DNA from: Rhabditoides inermis
Lineage: Eukaryota > Nematoda > Chromadorea > Rhabditida > Rhabditidae
NCBI GenBank assembly: GCA_963966185.1
Contig: CAWZYM010000246.1
Coordinates: 242,198-306,197 of the forward strand
Reading direction: 5' to 3'
Length of the DNA: 64,000 nucleotides
Shown here: one piece after another, positions 24,201 to 42,786 of the stretch
Layout: every line of letters begins with the position of its first letter
How positions within the stretch are numbered: the first letter of the stretch is position 1
Program-made: the position numbers and the translations under genes
The notes under the pieces: generated by a model
Databases searched by the model: none
Told to the model about the DNA's origin: nothing
The model's input: the letters and a program-made list of their open reading frames with translations, nothing else

Positions 24201-25563
24201 TGAAGAAGGAGTAGTATAGAGAGAGGAGCGTGCTATCATCTGAGAGAATCGCTAATTGAGCTTCTCTGGGCGTGGGAGTTGCGTGTTCGCGAGTTGAATA
24301 TTCCGCAAAGCATAGAGATTACACAACTCTCCTCCCTTTCACGGCTATTACTCACCAGTTATATGTGTGAACCACTCTGTTTTGGTGAGAAGTGTCCTTA
24401 TTCAATTTGTAGTGCGCTTCTTTCGTGCTCCCACGCTTATTGAACCCCTTTTGTAGCGGCAGTTATTCGCGTCTCTCCCCATCTGTCCCCCGCTATCTCT
24501 CTTCAATCTCTTCATTCCTTCTCTATCTTCTTTGTCAAGTGTCGGCAGTAGCATTGTGTATCGTATTCGTATTTTGTATTCGGCGAAATCCGCGAAGTCG
24601 CCTCTTCTCTCCTTTCAACAGCCATTGAGAAAGAATCAGCATTGCGGTATACGGATACATTCTCCAAAAGTTGGCGAGACTCACAACACTCTGGTACTCT
24701 GGATAGCTCTCTCGTTGCTGACTACCTACCGTACACAGCGCTACTGTTGCTAGTTAGGAAAAGGAATAGAAAGAGATGCCGGTTGATTTTTGTTGTTGTT
24801 CAGTGGTGAGCTAGGCTGTAAGCAGGTTAGGTTAGATAGTGCAGTCTCCCCCGTCCTCCCACACGATTTGTGTTGGATTTCGTCACGGCTGCTGTGCCGT
24901 CGCTAATGACGATATATATTTTGTGAAACTGAGAAATGAATAGAGTGGATGGAGGGTAGGAGGGATGCGAGAGAGGTGGGATGAGAGAGTGTGTAGTGGT
25001 GAGAGGGCGGCATACGGCGCGAGCGAGGGCCACTCTCGGATTTCGATTCTCCCACGATTCTGTAGAAATGCGATAGATGCGAGCTCGCTTTTCTCGCCTC
25101 TGTTCTTTTATGGTTTTTTCGTTGTTTCCAATTTCGCTCAAAGGAGGAGGTCGCTTTGTCCCAGTTATGCTATTTCAGACCACTCTCTCTATTACTCTTT
25201 CTCTTTCTCTCTCCCTTTTCTCTTTATACCTCCTTCTCTCCCACGAATGGTGGCTGCCACTCCCATGTTGTTCTCCCATCGTTTATATATCCAAATTTTC
25301 TTTTTAAGGAAGAGCAAGATTCATTGAAAATCAAAAACACTGTTCTTTTTCTTCTTTTTTTCAGATTTATAGTTATAGTTAGCATCTCCCTGGAACTATA
25401 TGACCATCTCTATAAATCTGAACTGTCTATGAATTTTAGTTGTAAATATTGTTCATGAACAATCATATAACTGTGTACAGTTCGTTTTTTTTGTGTACTT
25501 GTATCATGATGTTTCAATGATTCAAGAACTGTAATTTCAGTTTTTTTAAGTTTTTTTTTCAGA
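23553..25563. other. intergenic, 2 kb upstream of the choline transporter
   Basis: No supported exon. A GA tract with a tandem duplicated unit containing GACAGACAGAGAGGAATTGG lies at 24085-24198. A poly-T tract ending TTTTTTTTTCAG at 25562, one base before the choline transporter ATG, is a candidate trans-splice acceptor. The region is a plausible neuronal promoter, but no site was identified with confidence. Confidence 0.4.
24058..24198. repeat. (GA)n microsatellite with a tandem unit
   Basis: GA-rich DNA includes a repeated unit of about 24 bp (GGGAGAGACAGACAGAGAGG followed by AATT) before a pure GA run. Confidence 0.8.
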
Positions 25564-31613
<6,050 letters not shown>

Positions 31614-33500
31614 AACATCTCTCCGTTTTTTTTACATTCGGAAAAAGACTTTGGGAGAGTCAAGCGCGAGTAGTGATCACTCACAACACAATGTTCACAG
31701 TTGTCCACACACAAACACATGGACACTTTTGGCCGCACACTATCATTAATACATTTCGTGAGCTCTTGTCAAGTGTTTGCTAGTCATTTTTGGTATTATT
31801 GAGTGAGAAGAGTGTCCCGTGTCCGCACGTGTTTTTAATCGCGCAATGGCAAGAATAATGTATGTAGTCGCGGTAAAGTGGTTCGATTCTGGTTTTCAAT
31901 CTTCACTGGTTCGAAGTTGTGATAAAATCGCACTGTTTTTGTTCATGTTTCAAAAATAAGAAGCACAGATCATTCCTAAATTGAAAACGAGTGAACGTGT
32001 ACGATATTATTTCAGCCCGCTTCGGAGAACGGAGGTGCTAATAAATTCAGTGAAACGAGCTTGTTGCAGCCCTATAATGATCGAGACTATAGCACGTTGA
32101 ATCGCTAGAGAGCGTCTAGAACTTTCTTTAAATTATATATATTTATTTTATTAAAATGTATAATAAACAAATAGTGATACCATTTCATACAGAGTGACCA
32201 CATTCCACTGCTAGATTTCTATTTTATTCCGTGTTTGTGTCCCTTTTTGAAGTTGATCTCTCTCATTCACCAACGTTTTGTGTTGATAGTATTGTTAGAG
32301 GGTACGTGTGTGCTAAATAAACAAGTTTTTCTGGAGGATGTGATTGAAATGGAACAATGGATCGATTACAAATTACAATGTCTATTATGTGCGAAGTATT
32401 TTAATTTGAAATTTGATAACCCTCTATAAACGGGAAAATTTTCACAATGAAAGATATTTGATGCTCATTGTACAATCATTGGGATCTGTCCGCTATTTGT
32501 AATGAGTGCATTGCAATTCGGACGCAAACATTGCTCTTCACAGAACATTCGCCCTCAGGGCACTACAGCTGCACAAATACTGCGCAGTTATTTCCAGACT
32601 GCCCCCCCCCACTTTTTCGAATGACCAACTGACCAACTCGTACTCTGAGAGTCGTGATGATTCGTTTTTGATTGCATTGAGGGGATTGTCTCATCTGTCA
32701 ATCGGCGCGCGCCAACTTGGTTTGTTTTGCGAGCAATACATTCGCGCGCTTTGAGCCTACGCCTGTGATACCATATCTACCTCCTCATTTCGACGCTGAC
32801 ACTTCCTGTCTCGGTCTCGCCAAATTCGTTTGAAGTTCGCGAAAGTTGCGCAACACTTCCTCGAAGCGATGCTGATCTCTCGTAATCGGGTGCTTGTTGT
32901 CAAGTGCTCTCTCCCTGCTTGGAACTCCCTCTTCCGTCCTCTCCTCCTCCCTTTTTCCATCCTATGTTGTGAAACAGCAGACACGCACTAATCCGTGTGC
33001 GCATGAGGGCTCGATGGAAGGGGATGGTCCCGGACCGGTCGGCGCAGAGAGTGCGTGGGTAGGAGAGGGCCTGACGGCGAGAGCGTGCGAGAGAGTGTGT
33101 GCGAGGCGGGGAGACGTCTTTCCGCATTCCGGTCCCTCCCTTGAGGCTCTCTGCCTTCTGTCGCCAGTCAACGAGCCCCCACCCGTGTCACACGTCGCGT
33201 GCCCCGTCTCTACTTACTCGAGAACTTGTTGCACTCCTGCTCTGACTCAATATTGTCACTTTGACTCACTGCTGATTAATAGTTCAGAAAGATTCCACTT
33301 GTGATACTCGTCATTACCTTCGGTGTTTTCATGGTTACGCTGAGTTTGAGTTGTGTTTTAATCGTCATTGTCGTACGGTACAAAGTATCCTCGAAAAAAG
33401 AACAGTTGTGCGTGTGTTTGTGTCCGTCTGGGATCTACTCGCACACAGTGTGTGTTGTTTGCAGCGCCCCCCCCCTCCCTCTCCTCTCGCAGTCCATCCG
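31614..33500. other. intergenic, 1.9 kb
   Basis: AT-rich, no supported exon. A weak B-box-like GGTTCGATTCTGG lies near 31880. The last 600 bp, GC-richer, probably hold the LRR gene promoter; a CTCTCGCAG acceptor sits 9 bp before its ATG. Confidence 0.4.
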
Positions 33501-36008
33501 ATGCTCCTCTGGGCCCTCGCCGGCCTTCTGGCCACTGCCGTCGCGCAGTGCCCACAGCTATCCGGACCATGCAGGTGCACTTTCTCATATACACGTATAC
33601 GTTACTCGTGTGAGATTTCTGTTACTCGTTGTCACCTTTTGCCTTTTTAACTTTACGGATAATCAGTTTTTTTCTTCAAACTATTGCTATAAACTGATTA
33701 TTGCTATAGACTGACATAAACATAAATGAACAAATACGTTTTTAGGTGTTCTCCTTCGATCTACGAACCGGTGGCTATCATCTGTCAGAATGCGGGAAGT
33801 CTCCAGAACGCCCTGCAGGCCATTCAGCCCGCCCGCGATACGCCGGTATTGTTGTCTTGTTTACGCGCCCGTTCACGCATTGTTTACTACGGTATACCCA
33901 CACGCTTACCTGTCTGAGCCGTAGTATGGTTGTTGTGTGTTGTGTTTTCTCCCACCACTCACCTTCTTCTCGCTGTTGTCTTAGACTCTTATGCCCCTTT
34001 CGGGTGCACACAGCTGACTCATGAGTGGGCGAATCGAAATCAAACAATCAATGAATCGATACAGATCGACTCGCTGCTGATCGTCGACACCGCTATCCAG
34101 ACGCTGCCCGCCAACGCCTTCCAGGTGACGTCATCTGTGGTGACGTCACCAATGAGTCATGTTGCAGGGCTTCACGATTCTGCGGTTGGTGTTGAACAGG
34201 AACACGCTGAGCCAGATCGACGACCAGGCGTTCAATGGGAACCTGCTGGACTCGCTGGTCGAACTCGACTTGAACGACAACAACCTCGGGCAGGTATCAG
34301 AAGTTTCCCACAAAGGATACACATGATTGAATGTTGATCTACCTCTCACATCAGACGAGTAGGAGCAATACGACAACGTCACAAAGAACAAACATGATGC
34401 AGCGATCTCGCCGTTACAACAGTCATCTTTCAGGTTCCCCAGATGGGAGCGCCCCGTCTGCGCAATCTGCGCAAGCTGTACCTCAACAGGAACAGAATCA
34501 ACCAGCTCTCGTCCAACGCATTTGACAACTACGAGAGCAAGGTTAGAGAGCCTCTTTCTTTCTCTCTTCCTCTCTATCATCACATACTTTTCTAGGACCT
34601 GCTGCTCAAGCTCTCCCTTGCCGGCAACCGTCTCACTGACCAGACCCTGGGGGAGACCACCGTCTTCCGCCCGCTCAGAGTGCTGCAGGTATGCGATACA
34701 CATGCAATACAGGAAGCTTAAGCAATGTATCAATACATTACGTTGCAGGAGCTGTCGATGGAGACCAACTCGCTCACGTCGATTCCCTCCGCGGCTCTGG
34801 TCAACCAGCGCCAGTCACTAACCAACCTCAACCTCGGACTCAACAACATCAACGAGGTAGTGCACACATTTCGCAATGCACATTTTCATGAGAAAAAACA
34901 ACAACTACATCGCAACTCGGTTCATTGTCTACGTGTGTTTTGAGGTTCCCGTGGGCGCTCTGGACTTCCCGAACCTCTCGTCTCTCTCCCTGGAGTTCAA
35001 CGGAATCACCGTCATTCTGCCACAAGCGTTCCAGGTACGTTTCGAGCAAGCGTTTCGTTTCGATAAGAGAATCGCGGTGTTTTCATACAATCATTGATTT
35101 CTGGATTCAATACATCAAACATTTCGCAGGGCGTTCCCTCGCTACAGTACCTGTACCTCACCGGCAACAAGTTCCCCAGCTGGCAGGTCGACATGTTCCG
35201 GTATGTAAACAAACACACACAAACAAGCAACGACGCTTTTCAGTTACATCGGCCAGCTTCGCACGCTCGGAATCGGAGAGACGCCGATTTCTGTGATTCC
35301 CGCCAACGCATTCCAGGTGAGAAAAACTTATAAAAGCGATAGTACGGAAACATCATTTGCAGCACATCCCGCATCTGATCCGCCTGGAGATGTCGGAGGC
35401 TGCGGTGGACACGATCGAGAGGGGCGCCTTCCAAAGGACACCCCAGATACAGGCTATCGTCCTCAACAAGAACCGACTCAGCCAGTGCGTTTGTTCACTT
35501 ACTTGTTAACTTGTTGAACGTTGTTCGGTCAGAGTTCTTCACCAAGATTTCTTTCACTAAAACGGCCAACACTCGGTAAACAATAGCAAGAGGAATTGAG
35601 AGGGGTAATGTGTCTCGCCTCTAGCACTCGATTTGGTGTTGCGAAGATGAGTGATCGGCTTTCACCTCACACTTCAACCAAATGAGTGGGATCGAAAAAG
35701 GTTCCAACCGCGACAAACTAACTTTCAGAATCCGCGCGGACTTCTTCCAAGGCCTCAACGACCTCTACTCGATCGACGTGCAGGGCAACAGAATCGACAA
35801 CGTCCAGTCGATGGGATTCGCCAATCTACCCGGACTCAGACATCTCGACATCAGGTAACGTGCTTTCGGAAACATTAGCTACACGTGATCTTTCACCTCA
35901 ACTTGAACATTTTATTCGCCTCTGTCTTCCAAGATTTCCACTCAAGCAGTCCAATTTTTGCAAGGATCAACTGTTCGATCCACCCACTCAATCGATTGAT
36001 TGCGCGCG

Positions 36009-36054
<46 letters not shown>

Positions 36055-36507
36055 CTCTGGCTCTCTCTCCCCTCTGGCTCTCTCTCTCTCCCCTCTGGCT
36101 CTTTCTCCCTCTCTCACAGTGCCCGAGGAGAGAATCGGGCATGCGAGTGCGCGTTGTTTGCTCTAATCCATGCATGCACTGAAGAAGCGACCATGGGAGA
36201 GAGAGGGGGCGAGGGGGAGATATCGAATGCGATTCGTAATCGACGGGGAAACTATATAATTCAATCCGTTTGAAAACAAAGAATATGCATGTCAATCAAA
36301 AATCACAGTTCACACATAACACATAGGTTGATTCATGAGTCGTCTTTTCAGCTACAACCAGCTGCAGACGATGCCGGAGGACTCGTTCGTCAACACCTTC
36401 GCCCCGCAGCCCAACGACCGCAGAGTGATCTACGCGTGCGGTACGTAGACTCTCGTACCACTCGTCCACTCGCACCATTCCTGCATGTAACAGTAGGAAG
36501 TGGCGTG

Positions 36508-36551
<44 letters not shown>

Positions 36552-37776
36552 AGAGAGGCGCGCGTCCGGTTCTCCAGTGCTCACGGCTAAGCACTCTAAG
36601 AGGACCCCCTCTCCGCGGTGGGCGAGTCTCTCCCTCTCTGCCCGGTGGCAACAGAAAGAGGGAATAATCGGTCCGGTATACGGATGGGGAAGGAGAGAAA
36701 GGAACATGTCTACATGCGTCATAGAAAAATGGATGAGCACAACAATTGATGTTTGACTGTTGTAAGTGAACCATGCGCCATGGTTAGAGACAATCTATTT
36801 GGTTCGCAAACACTGTGCACTGTTGTTGCTTGCAGGCAACCCGTGGCTGTGTGACTCTGCCCTGGAGTGGTTCCGGCAGCTGCTGCGAGACAACCTCGAC
36901 ATCGACATCGACAAGCCCGGATGCACATCCACGTGCAATGCCGGAGTGAACGGATGCCCGCCGCAGGGAACGCCGCTGAGGTAGGTAGAGATGGGGCGAT
37001 GGGGGAAGAGAAGTAAATGAAGGTGGAGTGAAACGTCGCCGTTCCAGGGCCACTGACTTCTGCCTCAACTCCGAGGAGCCTCTCGCGTACACGGGATCCG
37101 CCATGTCTCTCGTCGGATGGATCATTCTCGGTGAGAAGAGAAAGAGATAGAGAGAGGTGACATCATCGTTCAGCCATCATCATGACGATTCTGATGATCT
37201 CCATCTGTCTGATGGGCCTCATCCGGTACGGCATGTCTCACCGTCGCAAGAAGCAGAAGGACCAGGAGATGGAGGAGGACGCCCGCGTCATGAGCAGCGC
37301 CGGTCAGACACTTTGCTCCACTTTGTGATACACTAAAACGCCACTGGTAGATTATCTTTGCATTTGTTGTTATGAGGTTGCCAGTAACCGGCCACAATAA
37401 TGGGATTCCATGTGAACTTCCAAAACAGTGACTCACATACAAGTGCCAACTGTTTCGCGGTGACATAAATTCCCAGCGTGCGAATAATTTTGATCCACTT
37501 TGAATGTTGTTTTGCTCGTGCTCATTCGCTCATACTATCATAGTCCGCGTAGTCATCGTCATAACGAGAAGGAAAAAAGATACATAGATAGAGCTTAGAG
37601 AGAGAGAAAGAAAGAAAAAGAAAGAGAGAAAAAGAGAGTGAGATGACGTCATTGCAGCTTCGGTGTACCATGGAGCTCCTTCGATGGTGGGTACTGGCTA
37701 TCCCGCTTCGGCAGTCGACCTCGACCTCCCCACAGCGCACACCCTCGATGATAGACCCCACAACTACCTCTACTGA
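33501..37776 (+). CDS. extracellular leucine-rich-repeat membrane protein (eLRR-only)
   Basis: Type I membrane protein of the extracellular LRR-only class, which in nematodes includes apical-matrix proteins such as LET-4, EGG-6 and SYM-1; such proteins shape epithelial apical matrix or act in adhesion. The start gives a signal peptide (MLLWALAGLLATAVAQ) followed by an N-cap CPQLSGPCRC. Roughly a dozen LRRs follow, for example LVELDLNDNNLGQV, LRKLYLNRNRINQLSSNAF, LSSLSLEFNGITVI, LQYLYLTGNKF and LRHLDISYNQLQTM. An LRRCT cap is clear (GNPWLCDSALEWFRQLL, about 36837). After Cys-rich CTSTCNAGVNGCPP comes one TM (SLVGWIILAIIMTILMIS), then a basic stop-transfer RRKKQK and a short cytosolic tail ending DDRPHNYLY. 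Exact orthology within the class is not settled. AATAAA lies at 38001. Confidence 0.88.
34124..34166 (+). promoter_or_regulatory. intron with two CRE-like and one AP-1-like site
   Basis: A 43-bp intron of the LRR gene carries TGACGTCA twice and TGAGTCA once. These are perfect consensus words for CREB/ATF and AP-1 factors, but a functional role is only a guess. Confidence 0.25.
36011..36117. repeat. CT-rich tract with CCCCTCTGG tandem units
   Basis: CT repeats are followed by three copies of a CCCCTCTGGCTCTCTCT-like unit within an LRR gene intron. Confidence 0.8.
36511..36547. repeat. (GA)n microsatellite in LRR gene intron
   Basis: GA tract in the intron before the LRRCT exon. Confidence 0.85.
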
Positions 37777-38000
37777 GGTCGTCGCCTTCCATAGCTACCG
37801 TCTACACGGTGTTCTCCTTCTGATCCTACTCGATCAAGTTCCTCCATGCTCACTTTCTCTCTCACCTTGGTAGTCTTGTGTGTGAAACCAAAAATATTCT
37901 ATTACGCCTCACCCCCCAAGCGGCGTCCGTGTTTGTACATTATTGTGAAACAGTGCCTCCGTACCTGCATTGCCTTGTTGTGATTGATTAATTGCAGTTG

Positions 38001-38006
38001 AATAAA
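38001..38006 (+). terminator. polyadenylation signal of the LRR gene
   Basis: AATAAA, 225 bp after the stop codon. Confidence 0.5.
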
Positions 38007-38787
38007 CTCTGTGTGTTCTTCTTATGAGCTTGCCATGCGATCCCGCAATCCGATCTTTGAAGCTCGAAGCAGTGGAGTGGTGTTGGGTCTTGAAAGAGAC
38101 GAGTGTAGAAGCGGCATGAGCTCACTCACAACCAGTTCATCTCTGTGTGTTCATATAATTTGACGTGTAGCTTTTCCTCTCCTCGCATACATGCGTGATT
38201 AGTGTCACGGCTTCACACATTGCCGAGACGCAGAGAGGCAGAGTGGCGAGAGAGCGTGTGTATCGAGAGCGCCAGCGTGAGCGAGCGGAGATGAGAGCAA
38301 ACCGGTCGACTGTTTGCCCGAGGCAGAGAGGACAATGGGACCGGAAGCGGGAGTGTCAAAGGTGAAAGGTGGTGGGTGATCCGGTGATCTCACGTGGCAA
38401 AGAGAACTGAGGGAGAGAATGTTCTTCAAATCAAATCAATCGAATCCAATCCAATCAGCGCGCCCTCAAAACAGGCATGCGCATGAAACAATAATTGGTA
38501 AGAAAAAGTTTACACACAGTTAATAGACAACAAAAAAATGTTTCTAGTTACTTTCCTGCTCTCTTTCTGTTTTTGTCTTAATGTCTCATGTATGTCTCAT
38601 CCGATCATAAGTTGACTTTTTCTTTTTCAAATGTGCTGTCGTTCCGTCTTCAGTCTCGCACCTACTCCTGCTCCGCCTTCTCTTTTTTATCCATGGTCAC
38701 GTCGTAATCCCCTTAACGGATTATGTTTCAATTTTGCATATTGAATCACCCCTCTATTCGAAAGTGGGAACCATTCAAGCAAAAACT
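38007..38787. other. intergenic before bestrophin
   Basis: About 780 bp without a supported exon; it contains a GC-richer part at 38210-38350. Confidence 0.4.
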
Positions 38788-41700
38788 ATGACAGTCAACT
38801 ATAACACCCTTGTTTCGAATTCCGACCATGGATCGCTTCTCAAAGTTCTGCTAGTGTGAGTTGTTTGTTTGTTTGTTGGTTTTTGTTCGATGACGTCATA
38901 TCAGATGGCGTGGTTCTATCTGGAAGGCGTGTTGCTTCGAGCTGTTCATCTGGCTCGGAGCATACGCCATCATTTCGGGGATTTACAGAGGACTGCTCGC
39001 CGAGTGGCAACAGAGGTGAAAACTTCATACCTACAGTATTCATTCATTCATCTTACATTTAGTTAGAGAAAGTTTCACTTTGTAGTTCGAACGCGTTTCG
39101 AAAACTTGAACATGCATTGTATGATGCGTGTAGTTTTTCTCAGAAATTAAGTAGCAAAACAGCAAAAGTACGAAACATACATACCTTGAACAATATTAGC
39201 ACATTTGCATGCTAGATAACATCTCACAAGTCCAAATTGTTTTCGAAACTCATTTTCTTTTTCACGTTTTGCCAATTATGAAAAACATGTGCATTTCAGA
39301 CATTTCGAGCAGTTTGCTCTGTACCTGAATTCGAAGCTGGACTACATTCCCCTCAACTTCATGCTCGGATTCTTTGTGACCATCGTCGTCAACCGGTGGA
39401 ACGTGGTACTACAGAATCTCGGCATGGTCGACAAGTAAGTTTTGCGGGTTTTTTTCCACATACTTACTTCGGTCAAATGTGTTGTAAATGTGTACTTTTG
39501 TTTTGTCATTAATTCTCATTTTCCAGCGTGGCGCTCTCAGTGTCGACGTACATTCGAGGCAAGGGCGAGCGAGTACGAATGATACGAAGGAATATTGTTA
39601 GGTAGTGTTACCTCACTATTACTGTATCGATACAGTTGTACTCATCATCGTCAAGCTTGTGAAAAGACCGAATTACGTTCCACGAGTTTTAATATTAGTC
39701 CAGAATTACTCTCTTACACTGCATACATTCAGATACTGCTGCTTGTCTCAGGTGCTAGTCTATCGAGATATCAGCATCCTAGTCAGGAAACGGTGAGTGA
39801 GCGACGGCAACGTGAATGTTATTTGTAAAGGAAACGATAAGAAAAATGCAGCTAACGCGGGGAAAACACCTACCCCCAACCCCGATCTCTACCATTTTGG
39901 TACCAAAGATAAGCATCAGAATTCAAAACAGAACTGCTTCGGCAAAAGTAGACTAAGGACATTCTCCTGCCGAAAATCTGGCGTTAAAGTATCGCGTATC
40001 GCGTAATCGTTTCTTACGATCATTTCAACGCAGCCAGCGTGGTCAAATGGTTAGCGAGCTCGTCTAGTAAGAGCAGGCGACGCGGGTTTGATCCCCTCTT
40101 CTTCTCTTCGAAACTCTATTTTTTCGTAAGAAACGGTTACGCGAAACGCGGAACTTTAACGACGAGTTTCCGGCCGGAGAATGCCCGTAGCCCTTAGGCT
40201 ACTTTCGCCGACGCAGTTCTTTTTTGAGATCCGATCGATCCGATGCCCATCTTCGAAACCAAAACGTTAGAAATCGGGGCTGGGGAGTCAGTAGGTGTCC
40301 TCTTCGCGTCAACACATTTGAATCTCCCTAAACCACAAACGCAGTTCGACAGTTAGCTGTCGGTATGACGTTGTTTCAGCTTTCCGACGATCGACACTGT
40401 AGTGGCGGCTGGATTCATGCTGCCGAAAGAACTCGACAAAATGGAGGCGATGGAGTACAAGTGAGAACAATTATCTGCTTTTATATAAAATAGGCAAACG
40501 CGACATTGAAATGAACACTTGGTACTTTCAGATATCAAAAGTACTGGCTGCCTGTCGAATGGGCGCTGGAGTTGGCGCATCGCTGCCGGGTTCTCTCAGA
40601 AGAGGAGAAGGGGGAAGGAAAGAAACCGGACATCAATGCAGATGTGTTCCTGACAAAGATCACTGACGTGAGTTTGAAATGGAGTTGTATGTGATACAAT
40701 TAAGTGACCACTACTCCTATTGAAAATTGAAATGAGTGTATTTCAGGACATCAAGCTTTTCCGTTCCTCGCTGCAAACCCTTTTCAATCTCGACTGGGTG
40801 CCGGTTCCAATCATGTACCCACAAATCATATCCCTTGCTGTGCACTCCTACTTCTTCATATGCCTCATAGCCAGACAGTTCCTCCTACCACCCAGCGCCA
40901 TACATGTACGTCTCTCTCTCTCTCTCTTTCCAACCCTCATTCTTTTCACTCACTCACATTCACATATTATATTTTCAGATCGACATATATTTTCCAATTA
41001 TGACCGGCATGCAATTGGTGTTCTACTTTGGCTGGATGAAGGTGGGCGGAGTTTAGATGGGCGTGGCCTACTTCCTTTAAGGTCGCGGAGGCGCTGCTCA
41101 ATCCGTTCGGAGAGGACGATGATGATCTAGAGGGAAACTATCTACTTGATAGAAATCTTGCCGTAGGTGTTTTACTATATTTTTATGTTTATGTATTTTT
41201 CTTTCACACTTTTCTCTCTCTCCATTCTCTCCATTCTCTCCATCTTCAGATGGCCCTCACAGCTGTCGACTCGGAACACGACAGTCTGCCCGACATCGAA
41301 AAGGCAACTCACTTTATCTGATTGATGTTAATGTTAAGATTAAACTTACTTATTCAGTTGTATTTTTTGCACACCTTAATTGTATTGGTTTTTGCAGGAC
41401 ATGTTCTGGTTGGACTCTGTGGTGGATCCTCTGTACTCGGAGGAATCTGTGATACTCAGGGGAAGAGAGTGGCAGGGCAGCGTTGCCACAGTCCAGTCAG
41501 TTGCAGACATTATAGAATACAGAGCTTTTGAATTGCCGGAATACAATCCAGTTACTCCGTTAAAACATTTGGAAACATTTGAATTTGCAGCTAGCTGATG
41601 ATAGCATTTTTCCAGACTGCCGTCTTCGGTTCGTAACGTGACTATGATCTCGAAAGACGATCTGAACAAGGAGCATCTGGGAGTGAAGAACCCACTCGTA

Positions 41701-42193
41701 CGGAAAGTATCGGTTGAGGTCCGACGAACGTGAGTGGACCTTTTTTGCGTAAAAAAAACTTACAACTTCGCATAGGCATCCGATGGATGAATCTGACAAT
41801 CAGTCGTTCATCCGTAATCTTCGGAAAAGGATGTCATCTGGGAGGTCCGTGCAAAGCCACAAGACAACATCGGGAAACGGAAATGGGCATAGTGAGTGAA
41901 AACAGGAATGAAATTTGACATCTTTTTTTAGCGTCCATTGAAGTTACGCCGCCCCAAGGCTCGCCTGTCAGGATACCACGCACTTTCACTGAACAGGTAT
42001 ACTGCGCTCTCTTTCTTCGTGACCGAGTTGTTGACTGCAGCCTATCCGGGAAGAGTCGCCGACCTCTCTGGAGATGTGGACTCCCGTCTCCTCTCCAGCC
42101 TGTTCACCCACCCCCTCCGCCGACACCATCGTCGCCTGTGAGACAGAGGAGGAGAAGGAGAAAGAGGAGAAGAAAAAGCTCGCACGCGAGTAG
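38788..42193 (+). CDS. bestrophin, calcium-activated chloride channel
   Basis: Pentameric anion channel of the bestrophin family; nematodes have many paralogues. The start is [20 protein letters not shown], and the WRGS motif is restored by splicing to the exon at 38906. Further blocks: [21 protein letters not shown] at the pore neck (the Ile-Pro and two Phe positions of the neck are kept), [47 protein letters not shown], and [11 protein letters not shown] (about 41105), the acidic Ca2+-binding clasp. Then LLDRNLAMALTAVD and [11 protein letters not shown] follow, as in the family. The C-terminal part after 41700 is polar, rich in Ser, Pro and Thr, ending in a Glu/Lys-rich stretch; it is poorly conserved and probably cytosolic. 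One intron contains a large foldback element with a tRNA-like core. AATAAA lies at 42265. Confidence 0.93.
39848..40322. mobile_element. foldback element 3 with tRNA-like core, in bestrophin intron
   Basis: The left arm (about 39848-40019) and right arm (about 40126-40322) are inverted copies, for instance AAACACCTACCCCCAACCCC against GGGGCTGGGGAGTCAGTAGG, and CGCGTAATCGTTTCTTACGA against TCGTAAGAAACGGTTACGCG. The roughly 105-bp centre contains a tRNA-like sequence. It looks like a MITE-type insertion lying between the exons ending ISILVRKR and beginning FPTIDTVV. Confidence 0.7.
40033..40100 (+). repeat. tRNA-like sequence inside foldback element 3
   Basis: It has GTGGTCAAATGGTTAGCGA (A-box-like TGGTCAAATGG) and, 45 bp on, GGGTTTGATCCC, one base from the B box consensus. 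Spacing fits a tRNA. No complete acceptor stem was seen, so a pseudogene or element-borne tRNA is more likely than a working gene. Confidence 0.4.
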
Positions 42194-42264
42194 CTAGTTG
42201 TTGAGAAATATACACATTCGTACTTCACAGTTTCATAACTTATTTCATGGCGCTACTTGTTGAA

Positions 42265-42270
42265 AATAAA
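42265..42270 (+). terminator. polyadenylation signal of bestrophin
   Basis: AATAAA, 72 bp after the stop codon. Confidence 0.65.
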
Positions 42271-42786
42271 TGTGCATCATCAGATACCGTGTATTGAGAA
42301 AGAAAGAACCAAACTCACATTCAATCATTCGCCATTCACGGTACGAAAACTCGTAATCGATTCGTTAATTTTTTTTCGTTGTTAGAGAGCTTCAATTATA
42401 TTGGCATAACAACGAAACCATCTGTACAACTTAATCAGATTGAACAATCATTCACATATTTATCTCATTATCAGTTGAGCATGCGCGAAATTCGCTCTCT
42501 GAAGAACTCATCATTCTGTTCTGACGACCGCCAGGTAAAACCAAAGGTGTTGCGTAGAATCTCCGAAACGATGGATACCCAATGAGATGCATTGTGCTCT
42601 GCCAGCCGGTACTTGCCGGTCTTCTTTTGTGATCACCATCACTCGCACCATCGATGCCTGATCAGCATGCAGAGTGAGTCGCCGCCCGTTCCTGACCACC
42701 TCAACGGCACGCGCGGCAACATACGATATGAGAAGGGGAAAAAATGTGCATAGCAGAGTCGGCATAGACACACGAATATCAGCAGA

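Noticed and set aside
40033..40100. Functional tRNA gene
   Set aside because: A and B boxes are imperfect, a full acceptor stem was not found, and it lies in the loop of a foldback element.
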